The translations under genes and the position numbers were made by a program. A DNA stretch of 64,000 bases from SAR92 clade bacterium (GTDB taxonomy: Bacteria > Pseudomonadota > Gammaproteobacteria > Pseudomonadales > Porticoccaceae). Shown here in pieces: positions 49,443-57,520 of the stretch. The DNA is taken from assembly GCA_004211905.1 (NCBI GenBank), contig SHBP01000001.1, positions 248,001 to 312,000 of the forward strand, written 5' to 3'. Numbering within the stretch: the first letter of the stretch is position 1; the number at the start of each line of letters is the position of its first letter. The notes under the pieces were generated by a model. The model was given only the letters and a program-made list of their open reading frames with translations. It made no database searches and was not told the DNA's origin.

Positions 49443-51185
49443 ATGCTTAACAAAAGACCCTATCTATTGGGTATCCTCATTACTGTCGCTGTCATACTAG
49501 GTTGCCAGCCTTCTATTAATCCAAGTCCGACAGACTTGAATATCACACCAAAGAAGTCCTTTAGTACCGCAGCTGTTGCTATACCTGACAACTATGGTGC
49601 AGAAATTGCTGAAAATATTCTTAATTCAGGAGGCAATGCGGTTGATGCGGCTGTGGCTGCAGGCTTTGCTCTGGCAGTCACGTTTATTGATGCAGGGAAC
49701 ATTGGTGGCGGTGGCTTCATGACTATCAAGATAGATCAGGAAGTTGCATTTCTTGATTATCGCGAAAAAGCGCCACTAACCGCTCATAAGAATATGTATC
49801 TTAATGATCAAGGTGATGTTATCGATAATATAACCTTGATCGGGTCCCAAGCAGCTGGAGTACCCGGAACAGTAGCAGGCTTTTGGGAAGCTCACCAAAG
49901 ATTTGGCCAGTTACCCTGGAAGGACCTCGTCCAACCTGCCATAGAACTGGCTGACAAGGGTTTTGTGCCTGCGCCAATACTTGTGGAAAGTATCCATAGT
50001 ATGGAGCAGCGTTTTAAGGGTAAAACAAACTTTAATGACTACTTTAACTCCATCAGTTCTGACAGCTTATTTAGGCAACCAGAGCTTGCTAACACACTTC
50101 GGCGTATAGCTGAATTCGGCGCTGACGATTTTTATCGTGGAGAAACTGCTGCACTTATTGTTCAGCAAATGGAAAAGAGCAACGGTCTTATATCTAGAGA
50201 AGATTTGGACGCATATTCCGCCGTATGGCGTGCGCCCGTGCGAGCTACATGGCGTGATTATGAAATCATATCTGCCCCGCCTCCCAGCTCCGGAGGCTTT
50301 GCAATCGTTCAGTTGTTGAAGATGAAGGATTATCTCTCCGAGCTCTTTGAGGGTATTGAGCACAACTCAGCTCAATATATTCATCTTGTCGCTGAGATGG
50401 AAAAGAGAGTATTTGCAGATCGTGCCGAATATCTTGGTGATCCTGATTTTTTTGATATTGATATTGATGCTCTGATTGATGATGATTATTTAGCTAGGAG
50501 AGCCGCAGAGGTAAACCCAAAAGCCATCTCGGTAGTAAATAGTGTTAACCCAGGATTAGAATCGCCCAATACAACCCATTACTCAATTGTTGATCAATGG
50601 GGCAATGCTGTTTCTAACACTTATACTATTAATTGGGATTATGGCAGTGGTGTGGTGGTCGGTGGTGCAGGTTTTTTACTCAATAATGAAATGGATGACT
50701 TTAGTGCCAAACCCGGAACACCAAATATTTACGGTGTGGTGGGCAGCGTAGCTAATGAAATTCAGCCAGAAAAACGCATGCTGTCATCAATGTCTCCCAC
50801 TATAGTGCTCAAGGATGGAGAGGTTGAGATGGTTCTTGGTACCCCTGGCGGTTCAACTATTTTTACCACTGTGTTTCAGGTGATTACCAACATCTTGGAT
50901 TTCGGCATGTCTGTTGAAGAAGCAATTGGCATTACTCGGTTTCATCATCAGTTAGTACCGCCAGACCTTATCACCTACAGCGGATTCACCATTGGCCAGC
51001 ATCTCCCAAAAGAGACTGTTGCAGATCTTTCTGAAAAGGGATATCGGTCTGAACCCCACTCATTTGAGTATGGGGATGTTCAAATAATTATGAAAAGTGG
51101 TGACTCTTGGATCGCAGCCTCAGATCCTCGTGATAGAGGGCAGTCTCGAGTTTTTGAAGTAACATCAAAAACCCGAGACCATTAG
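49443..51185 (+). CDS. ggt: Gamma-glutamyltransferase, lipoprotein form
   Basis: GGT hydrolyses or transfers the gamma-glutamyl group of glutathione and related peptides; the proenzyme cuts itself at a conserved Thr. The 580-residue protein has an N-terminal lipobox (VILGCQ, Cys about residue 21), GGNAVDAAVAAGFAL, DYREKAPLTAH, and the processing site NTTHYSIVDQWGNAVS where the second Thr becomes the nucleophile, then LLNNEMDDFSAKPG and SSMSPTIVLKDG. The classical E. coli enzyme is a soluble periplasmic protein, so the lipid anchor is a difference. Alone in its unit. Confidence 0.93.
   Translation: MLNKRPYLLGILITVAVILGCQPSINPSPTDLNITPKKSFSTAAVAIPDNYGAEIAENILNSGGNAVDAAVAAGFALAVTFIDAGNIGGGGFMTIKIDQEVAFLDYREKAPLTAHKNMYLNDQGDVIDNITLIGSQAAGVPGTVAGFWEAHQRFGQLPWKDLVQPAIELADKGFVPAPILVESIHSMEQRFKGKTNFNDYFNSISSDSLFRQPELANTLRRIAEFGADDFYRGETAALIVQQMEKSNGLISREDLDAYSAVWRAPVRATWRDYEIISAPPPSSGGFAIVQLLKMKDYLSELFEGIEHNSAQYIHLVAEMEKRVFADRAEYLGDPDFFDIDIDALIDDDYLARRAAEVNPKAISVVNSVNPGLESPNTTHYSIVDQWGNAVSNTYTINWDYGSGVVVGGAGFLLNNEMDDFSAKPGTPNIYGVVGSVANEIQPEKRMLSSMSPTIVLKDGEVEMVLGTPGGSTIFTTVFQVITNILDFGMSVEEAIGITRFHHQLVPPDLITYSGFTIGQHLPKETVADLSEKGYRSEPHSFEYGDVQIIMKSGDSWIAASDPRDRGQSRVFEVTSKTRDH
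51143..51179. repeat. Long imperfect inverted repeat in the 3' end of ggt
   Basis: GTCTCGAGTTTTTGA and TCAAAAACCCGAGAC form a 15-base stem with one mismatch and a seven-base loop, inside the last codons of ggt. It may act as a transcript end or stabilising hairpin between the convergent ggt and the receptor gene; no T-run follows. Confidence 0.7.
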
Positions 51186-51200
51186 CAGTGTAACAACCTT

Positions 51201-53465
51201 TTACAAGGTTATTTGTATCCTCACTCCTAAGTTTCGCCCTGGCAGAGGTACTTCTTTCTTGACAAATGAAGAGTGGTTTCTGGCCACTTCATCAAGTAGA
51301 TTCTTTGCAAAGAAAGAAAGTCTCGCTGTTCGTTGCCCGCCGATATCAAATGTTTTTACTGCGTTGAAATCCAACATTGTAAAAGCACTGGTAACAGTTT
51401 CATTGGTACCAATATCTGTCTGAGATTCGACATCCTTTAAATCAAGATTTAGCTCAAAATCATTTGCGGCATAAGAAATCCCATAAATATTTCGATCAGG
51501 AGTCATGCGAGGAATATTGCTCTCATCTCGAAAATCTCCTGTGACTGAATCACGGCCAAATGTCAGAGTAAGGTCACCATTACCCAACTCAAAAACGGTA
51601 CCCAGCTCAAATTCATAGCCGATGAAGTCAGCATCCTGCTGCAAATAATTCGCTAGGATTAAATCGCCATGGTCATGCTCCTCTTCATGGTCCTCATGCT
51701 CTTCTTCAGTTTCGTCTTCCAGATAAATGTAATTGCTGACATGGTTTTGGAATAGGGTGAAAGTTCCAAAGACTCCTGAATATTCATAGCCTAAGGTTAT
51801 GTCAAAATTTGTTGACCGCTCAGCCTCTAAATCAGGGTTACCCACCTCAAATCTTCCAGTGGCCAAATGCGGCCCATTCATGAACAGCTCCACTGCTGAA
51901 GGAGCTCGTTGAACAATACCGCTGGTGACATTTAGTTCAAACTTGTCATTGATCTCTTTGCCCAAGCTTACCGCGAGACTTGTACTATTAAAGTCCTTTG
52001 TAAAACTGGTTAGTTCATCATGATCATCGTGATCATCGTGATCGTCGTGATCATCGTGATCGTCGTGATCGTCGTGATCGTCGTGATCGTCGTGATCGTC
52101 GTGACTAACTGAGCCTTTCCGGCGAGTCCTGTCGTGTCTAATGCCAAAGTCTAAATGAAATGAATCCACTTCTTTACTCACGTAGTACCCAAGCGTCATT
52201 TCTTCAGAGGCTGTTGGATTCATAAACGCTTCTTCACCCACGATGGCCGTATCTTCCTCTACAAAATTAACTGAAATTTTTTGTAGAATCTCGCTATTTG
52301 ATAAATCAAAAATGGCACCGTATTCGCGAGCATCATTGGAGAACACTGTAGGTCCCTCTTCATGATGTTCATCGCCTTCATGCTCCTCTCCCTCGTGCTC
52401 TTCTCCTTCGTGCTCTTCTTCAGCGTGTTGCTCGGTTAACGAGTAGTCTGTGTCTCGGAGGAAATAGTCGACCTGTTTCAACCAACTATTATTAACGACA
52501 TAAGAACCTTCTAAATTGACCACATCTGAATCGGTCGTTGAGAAGATTCTTTCACCCTCATGCTCATCTCCATGCTCATCTCCATGCTCATCTCCATGCT
52601 CATCTCCATGCTCATCTCCATGCTCATCTCCATGCTCATCTCCATGCTCACCATGAAATGGAATGCCATAAATACTTTCAACACTATTGACCGAAACTCC
52701 AAAGTAGCCCCAATCGCCTGTCTTCGACACTCCAAATTTCAACGCTTTATTCTCAAAATCAGAATTAGCAAGGAAGCCCGCTTCCTCTTCATGGTCCCCC
52801 TCATGGTCGTCGTGATCCTCATCGTGATCCTCGTCATGGAGAATAGCTCCACTTGGAATATCAAAATTGTCAAACTGAGAATTCTTATATCCAAGACTGA
52901 TATTTAAACCACCGATATTGTTTTGATAGGACAAAGTATGTCCATCGCCATCATTAACAGATTGCGCTTCTAGGCCAATCTTTAAAGTCGAGCCAGAAAA
53001 ATCGTCTCGAGCAATAGTGTTATCAACCACATTGATAATGCCACCGATGGTGCCGTTAGCATAAAGTAGTGATGATGGACCTCTTACGATCTCAATCTGT
53101 TGGATGTTATTCAAGTCAACATCATTTACATGATCAACGCCGATTCCGGCAACATCCCGTACAACCATGCCATTATTGAGGACTTTTACACGATTTCCAG
53201 ACATACCGCGGATAATAGGCTGGCCAACACCTGAACCATAATCTGCAGAGGAAACACCTAGCAAGCCGTCCAACGACTCCCCTAAACTCTGAGTAGCTGT
53301 CGTTTCAATATCCTCGCCAGTTACAACATGAAGTGGATTTTCGATATCACTCAAGGTTTGATCAATTAGAGAAGATGTGATGATCACCTCTTCTATCTCG
53401 TTTGCAATTGTATTAACACTTAATAGGGTGCCCGCCATTACGGCAGCACAAATACGCGGGTTCAT
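51201..53465 (-). CDS. ZnuD-like TonB-dependent receptor with His/Asp/Glu repeat loops (probable zinc uptake)
   Basis: The 754-residue protein has a signal peptide (about 1-22), a plug domain (PLHVVTGEDIE, SADYGSGVGQPIIRGMSGNRVKV split here: GQPIIRGMSGNRV, QQIEIVRGPSSLLYANGTIGG) and a barrel ending in GRNLGVRIQITL. Metal-ligand-rich loops occur at about residues 210-222 (HDEDHDEDHDDHEGDH), 272-301 (HGDE x7), 349-363 (HEGEE), 454-481 (DDH x9) and 583-598. This resembles Neisseria ZnuD, a zinc receptor. The ribosome binding site AGGAGG is strong. The small secreted CxxC gene lies 49 bases upstream on the same strand. No Zur box is visible. Zinc is inference. Confidence 0.88.
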   Translation of the reverse strand: MNPRICAAVMAGTLLSVNTIANEIEEVIITSSLIDQTLSDIENPLHVVTGEDIETTATQSLGESLDGLLGVSSADYGSGVGQPIIRGMSGNRVKVLNNGMVVRDVAGIGVDHVNDVDLNNIQQIEIVRGPSSLLYANGTIGGIINVVDNTIARDDFSGSTLKIGLEAQSVNDGDGHTLSYQNNIGGLNISLGYKNSQFDNFDIPSGAILHDEDHDEDHDDHEGDHEEEAGFLANSDFENKALKFGVSKTGDWGYFGVSVNSVESIYGIPFHGEHGDEHGDEHGDEHGDEHGDEHGDEHGDEHEGERIFSTTDSDVVNLEGSYVVNNSWLKQVDYFLRDTDYSLTEQHAEEEHEGEEHEGEEHEGDEHHEEGPTVFSNDAREYGAIFDLSNSEILQKISVNFVEEDTAIVGEEAFMNPTASEEMTLGYYVSKEVDSFHLDFGIRHDRTRRKGSVSHDDHDDHDDHDDHDDHDDHDDHDDHDDHDELTSFTKDFNSTSLAVSLGKEINDKFELNVTSGIVQRAPSAVELFMNGPHLATGRFEVGNPDLEAERSTNFDITLGYEYSGVFGTFTLFQNHVSNYIYLEDETEEEHEDHEEEHDHGDLILANYLQQDADFIGYEFELGTVFELGNGDLTLTFGRDSVTGDFRDESNIPRMTPDRNIYGISYAANDFELNLDLKDVESQTDIGTNETVTSAFTMLDFNAVKTFDIGGQRTARLSFFAKNLLDEVARNHSSFVKKEVPLPGRNLGVRIQITL
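52022..52102. repeat. Nine tandem copies of a 9-base unit (DDH codons)
   Basis: The unit GATC(A/G)TCGT is repeated nine times without interruption. On the minus strand it encodes Asp-Asp-His. Copies differ only at one A/G position. Confidence 0.9.
52375..52419. repeat. Three tandem copies of a 15-base unit (HEGEE codons)
   Basis: The 15-base units C(C)TTC(A/G)TGCTC(C/T)TCT repeat three times and encode the Glu-Gly-Glu-Glu-His loop of the receptor on the minus strand. Confidence 0.8.
52561..52650. repeat. Seven and a half tandem copies of a 12-base unit (HGDE codons)
   Basis: TGCTCATCTCCA is repeated seven times exactly, followed by a half unit. On the minus strand it encodes His-Gly-Asp-Glu in the receptor. 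The copies are identical at the DNA level, which points to recent slippage. Confidence 0.92.
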
Positions 53466-53514
53466 AGAACCTCCTGGAAAAATTTAAATTTAATGTAATT
53501 AGTTGAAATTAAAT

Positions 53515-53799
53515 CTAAATTTTAGGCGGCGCTCGAGAGAGGTATTCAGAGAATCGGGAAGTTAAAGCCGCAGAGATCTGCGCCGGAGATAAATTTTCTA
53601 CAGAAGGTAGAACAGAAAATAAAGCCCTGACCTGAGAAACTAAAGTGCCTTTGAATACATGACAGGTGTCACACTCAACTTGAGCTGACGTTTGGGCAGA
53701 AACGGTATGGGCAGCATCGTGAGCTAAATTATTGCCCACAAAAAGCACTGCAATCAGAAGTAGCAGCGCAGAGTACTTATTGAGTTTGGAATCTAACAC
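53515..53799 (-). CDS. Small secreted protein with CxxC motif, upstream of the ZnuD-like receptor
   Basis: The 94-residue protein starts at a GTG at 53799 with AAGGG seven bases upstream (the open frame reaches 53820). It has a signal peptide (about 6-28, LLLLIAVLFVGNNLAHD), then His-rich AHDAAH, a CDTC motif (about residue 46) and a helical tail. I do not recognise a named family; short His/Cys proteins near metal receptors are common. The 49-base spacing to the receptor suggests one operon and a role in periplasmic metal handling, which is inference. Confidence 0.65.
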   Translation of the reverse strand: MLDSKLNKYSALLLLIAVLFVGNNLAHDAAHTVSAQTSAQVECDTCHVFKGTLVSQVRALFSVLPSVENLSPAQISAALTSRFSEYLSRAPPKI

Positions 53800-53911
53800 A
53801 ACTGAAACCCTTAAAAACACCGTTAAGACCTATTCAGGTCCGAGACTATAGATTATTTTCTCAGAATTTCAAACTTTTATAGCGAGATCGAATAAATTTT
53901 TTTTGACTCAA

Positions 53912-55408
53912 TCAGCAGCAATGATCCGAAATAAAGGTTTCTGCGCAAGTAAAAATAAGCTGTTTGCGCTCTTCATTCATATTTTCGAGGGTTTTGCGCA
54001 TAAAAGACAATCTTGGATTGTTCTTTAGCACCCCCATGTGCCGGCTAACAAATCGCCAATATAAACCGTCGACAACATCGCACCATTCACCCTTCTTATA
54101 ATCGCTCATTTTTATCATATAGTTTGACCCACAGATGTATGGCTTGGTAGCGAATATACCCCCATCAGCGAAGGTACCCATTCCAAAGACATTTGGCGTC
54201 ATTACCCACTCAGAGGAATCAACGTACATCTCCATGAACCAACGGTACACATTCATAGGGTGGACTTCACAAAGGGTCATTAAATTGGATATGACCATCA
54301 AACGATTAATGTGGTGGGTATAACCATAGCGGTCGGAGAAGTTAATTGCATCATCCAAGGGTGGTATCCCTGTCTCACCAGAATACCAGCTTGGACTTAA
54401 GGCATTAGAAAAGTTAAAAAAGTTGCTCTGTAATTGTGTCTCGCCATGATGTTGGTAGACCCCTCGAATAAATTCCCGCCAGCCAACAATTTGCCTCAAA
54501 AACCCTTCAATCGAGTTAAGGGAAACATCATTTTTCTCAGTATATGCCAATACCTTATCAATAATATCTCGAGGGGTAATTAGCCCCATATTTAAACCAG
54601 GGCTGATTGCACTGTGAAACATAAAAGTATCATTCTGCAAAATAGCATCTTCATAAATACCAAAATTTTCAAACTTAAACTGTAAAAAGTAATCGATATT
54701 CTCCAGGGCATCAGCGCGAGTGAGCGGCATCCACACATCATCCATTTGGCCAGGATGTTCAGGGAATGTTTGCTCAATGATTAGTTTAAGAGGTTCGATA
54801 TATTGAGATTTAGTGGGCTTGTAGGAATCAGGTAACGTGAGCCCTTTTGGGATTTTTTTGCGATTATCTTCATCAAACGACCACTTACCCCCGAGTGGTT
54901 TTTTGTCTTCATCCATCAGCAAGTTTAGCTTTTTGCGCACCTCTTTATAAAAGTTACCCATACGCAATACTTTAGACATGCCTGTAAAGCGCAGAAACTC
55001 CTGACGATCTAACAAAAACATCGGTGAAGGCAAAACAGTTAATGGAAGATTTTGCTGTGCTGCAAAGTTATGTATTCTTGTCTCAAAATCTTTGTCTTCG
55101 ATTTCAAATACTTTTAGGGCTGTGATGGCATTGTCTGTAATACAGGTTGCTAACTTTTCTTCATAGGTTTGACCAAATGCCTCATGTTCAATATCTAGGT
55201 ACTCCACCATTGAGTCTGCTGCGATAAGCTCGTCACGCTTTTCACGCATTGCCACTAAGAACATCAGTATCTTTAACTTGTGGTGTTTTTCATAGGTGCA
55301 AAGACCAAGATCCTCCGCCATGAAAACAAAGTTGGTACCGGCGCTTTGAATACTTTCGACGGGAAATAATTGGTTACCTAGTATTAAAAGCAAACTCTTT
55401 TCTGTCAT
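53912..55408 (-). CDS. Deoxyribodipyrimidine photolyase-related protein (FeS-BCP cryptochrome/photolyase)
   Basis: The 498-residue protein from the ATG at 55408 starts LLLILGNQLF and shows FMAEDLGLCTYEKHHKLK, ALEN...YFLQFKFENFG, FLRQIVGWREFIRGVYQ, HHINRLMVISNLMTLCEVHP and TKPYICGSNYMIKMSDYKKG. This is the DPRP/FeS-BCP class, (6-4) photolyases with a [4Fe-4S] cluster; cysteines suited to it are seen in TLCEVHP, YICGS and EWCDV. It repairs UV lesions in DNA with light and FAD. A longer frame reaches 55507 but only the shorter start fits the family. Single-gene unit. Confidence 0.92.
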   Translation of the reverse strand: MTEKSLLLILGNQLFPVESIQSAGTNFVFMAEDLGLCTYEKHHKLKILMFLVAMREKRDELIAADSMVEYLDIEHEAFGQTYEEKLATCITDNAITALKVFEIEDKDFETRIHNFAAQQNLPLTVLPSPMFLLDRQEFLRFTGMSKVLRMGNFYKEVRKKLNLLMDEDKKPLGGKWSFDEDNRKKIPKGLTLPDSYKPTKSQYIEPLKLIIEQTFPEHPGQMDDVWMPLTRADALENIDYFLQFKFENFGIYEDAILQNDTFMFHSAISPGLNMGLITPRDIIDKVLAYTEKNDVSLNSIEGFLRQIVGWREFIRGVYQHHGETQLQSNFFNFSNALSPSWYSGETGIPPLDDAINFSDRYGYTHHINRLMVISNLMTLCEVHPMNVYRWFMEMYVDSSEWVMTPNVFGMGTFADGGIFATKPYICGSNYMIKMSDYKKGEWCDVVDGLYWRFVSRHMGVLKNNPRLSFMRKTLENMNEERKQLIFTCAETFISDHCC

Positions 55409-55649
55409 GACAATGTTAGTCCCTATATTGCAAATGAAGATTGCGTGAGCGATGAGATCTACTCTACATATGTAATGAATACTATATATATGGCGTTTTA
55501 AGATCATTAAAACGATTGATCAATTGATCTCAGGGAACGTTCAGGACCGACAACAAAGACTGTTGCGGAAATTTATAACCACAAATTGAGGATGCAAAAT
55601 AAGATAGTTAAGGTCAGTATAGTTTTGATGACCTTCAATTTGATCACAA

Positions 55650-55669
55650 CCCCATGATACTTCATGGGG
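55650..55669. terminator. Possible hairpin terminator after the secreted protein gene
   Basis: CCCCATGA-TACT-TCATGGGG forms an eight-base perfect stem. It lies 16 bases past the stop of the minus-strand gene at 55686, but on that strand no U-run follows; on the plus strand only ATTTTA follows. Weak. Confidence 0.4.
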
Positions 55670-55685
55670 CATTTTAGTGAATCTA

Positions 55686-56123
55686 CTATTTGAAATTAAC
55701 TTTGTTAATAATCTGGCTGTCTACCATCTTTCGAATATCTTCATAGCCCTTTGAAATTTCGTCGATTTCTTCATTCTCATCGCCATGTCGCTTCATCCAT
55801 TCTTTGTTCACAGCCTTGTATTTTTCTTCGCTTGGCTGCATGGCCGCCATATTTTCATAGGTAATAGTTAACCAAACATTAGGACTATTGGCGCTGTCAG
55901 ACGTGTAAACCGAGTAATCAACGATATAACCAAGCTCCTTCTGTATCTCCATGCCGCGAACCCAAGTTCTTTTAAGCTTTACTAAATAATCGTCTAAATA
56001 GTTTGGTTCTACTGACACAACAGTTAACTGAACATGCTCTTCGCTAGGTGCATAATCCTCATAGACCTCTGCAAAACTAGAAAAAGCAAAAAAAAGTATA
56101 GCAATCAAAAATATGTTTTTCAT
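55686..56123 (-). CDS. Secreted protein of unknown function (ferredoxin-like-fold candidate)
   Basis: The 145-residue protein has a signal peptide (about 1-18, cut at SFA-EVY). The mature part has the pattern HVQLTVVSVEPNYLDDYLVKLK, WVRGMEIQKELGYI and a helix-rich end, which resembles the small dimeric alpha/beta-barrel (NIPSNAP/ABM-like) proteins, but I cannot name a family. AAGGAG lies six to seven bases before the ATG. It stands alone with its own start signal. Confidence 0.72.
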   Translation of the reverse strand: MKNIFLIAILFFAFSSFAEVYEDYAPSEEHVQLTVVSVEPNYLDDYLVKLKRTWVRGMEIQKELGYIVDYSVYTSDSANSPNVWLTITYENMAAMQPSEEKYKAVNKEWMKRHGDENEEIDEISKGYEDIRKMVDSQIINKVNFK

Positions 56124-56271
56124 AAAGCTCTCCTTAATATAGTTGAGAGTTGATAGTAATTATTTTTATGCACAAATGAAAGAGATTGTCGGATTTCTAA
56201 GAATAGCCTTTCACTTTTTCCAACATATCAACACTAAATACAAGGTTGTTCTTTAACAGACTCCAAAATAA

Positions 56272-56913
56272 CTACCATGTGTTAAAGTTTTTAAAATGGA
56301 AATAGTTAACGCCCTTACCTGCATTACCATTATCTATCATCGTATTTGCCAGCAAAGCAGCTTCTATGCTCCGATACCGACTTAATCCTCGGATTAAAAA
56401 AGGGTCAAAAACTTTCGATAGCAGTTGGCCAACCTTCTCGGCACTTCTTTTTTTTTGCCTATCTCCAATCAATAATCCTGGACGGTAGATATTAATACGT
56501 GAAAAGTTCAGTAATTTTATCGCATCTTCTAGCTGCCCCTTAGTGCGCAAATAAAAATTCTTTGAGCTTGCATTAGCCCCCACAGAAGATACTAGACTAA
56601 TCACCGATGCGCCTGATTTTGCTGCCATTTGTGCAATACCAAGGCAATAGTCAAAGTCTATTTTTCTAAACGCTTCCTGGCTGCCAGCGGTCTTAATAGT
56701 AGTTCCTAAACAGAGGTACAAATGATCACAATGCGGCAAGTCGCCGCTAGCCAACAACTCATCAAAATCCACTTCAATAGGCATTACATTGTCTGGCAGG
56801 TCGTTTGGTGTGCGTCGCAATACAGCGATCGGGCTTTCCTCAACCAAAGCTAATTGCTTCAATACATGACTGCCAACCAAACCGGTGGCACCGACAACTA
56901 GAGATTTCGCCAT
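56272..56913 (-). CDS. NAD(P)-binding atypical short-chain dehydrogenase
   Basis: The 213-residue protein has the Rossmann Gly motif GATGLVGSHVL at its start, an LCLGTTIKTAGSQEAF segment, SLVSSVGANASSKNFYLRTKG and IYRPGLLIG. This is the HTATIP2/YbjT-like atypical SDR class, usually with unknown substrate in bacteria. The catalytic Tyr/Lys pair YLRTKG is present in modified form. It is divergent from csaA. Confidence 0.85.
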   Translation of the reverse strand: MAKSLVVGATGLVGSHVLKQLALVEESPIAVLRRTPNDLPDNVMPIEVDFDELLASGDLPHCDHLYLCLGTTIKTAGSQEAFRKIDFDYCLGIAQMAAKSGASVISLVSSVGANASSKNFYLRTKGQLEDAIKLLNFSRINIYRPGLLIGDRQKKRSAEKVGQLLSKVFDPFLIRGLSRYRSIEAALLANTMIDNGNAGKGVNYFHFKNFNTW

Positions 56914-57079
56914 ATCTTAATCCTAATAAACGCGATGAAATATCACTAAGTAATCTTGACAACATACCACACATAGAAATTACTCTAGTTAATATAGTGA
57001 AAATATTAACCTTAACTGGTTTAATAAGGTCAAATAAAGTAACCACAAGAATCATCTGTTAAAAGCATAGGTTTCTCAA

Positions 57080-57418
57080 ATGAATGACTTAAGTTGGCAA
57101 GAGTTTGAGCGCGTGGAATTGCGAGTCGGAACGGTTGTAACCGCCGAAATATTTAAGGAGGCTCGTAAACCGGCGATAAAGTTGACCATTGATTTTGGAG
57201 ATGAGATCGGTACGAGAAAATCTTCAGCACAAATAACCGATCACTACACCCCTGAAGCATTAATTGGTAAACAAATTTCTGCGGTGGTTAATTTCCCTAA
57301 AAAACAAATTGGGCCCATTATGTCTGAGTGCTTAGTTACGGGGTTTATTCAAGACGACGGTAGCGTCGTTTTAGCCGTGCCAGACAAACAAGTGATTAAT
57401 GGCTGTCGCCTAGCTTAG
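57080..57418 (+). CDS. csaA: tRNA-binding OB-fold protein CsaA
   Basis: The 112-residue protein is a single tRNA_bind (OB-fold) domain with the pattern ERVELRVGTVVTAEIFKEAR, YTPEALIGKQISAVVNFP and a C-terminus VLAVPDKQVINGCRLA. CsaA is a dimeric tRNA-binding protein with chaperone activity in Bacillus. It begins just downstream of the divergent SDR gene and precedes the symporter gene by 102 bases on the same strand. A decayed second copy lies at 59346-59663. Confidence 0.92.
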   Translation: MNDLSWQEFERVELRVGTVVTAEIFKEARKPAIKLTIDFGDEIGTRKSSAQITDHYTPEALIGKQISAVVNFPKKQIGPIMSECLVTGFIQDDGSVVLAVPDKQVINGCRLA

Positions 57419-57520
57419 ATAAACTCAACATCAACTTAGTAGACTCTGTGCTTTAACGCTGACCTCAACCCGTGACTAACTTTTGGTTCCTATTCTGGTT
57501 GAACACTATATGATAAAGAT

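Noticed and set aside
52022-52650. Tandem repeats as a CRISPR array
   Set aside because: Units are 9-15 bases, have no spacers and are in frame with a protein.
52560-52907. Plus-strand frame starting with repeated Met-Leu-Ile-Ser
   Set aside because: It is the antisense reading of the 12-base repeat of the receptor gene.
53821-53911. Zur box for the zinc-type receptor operon
   Set aside because: No palindrome close to the Zur consensus could be found here or in 53466-53514.
55518-55529. Palindrome GATCAATTGATC upstream of the photolyase-related gene
   Set aside because: Short and AT-rich; expected by chance in such sequence.
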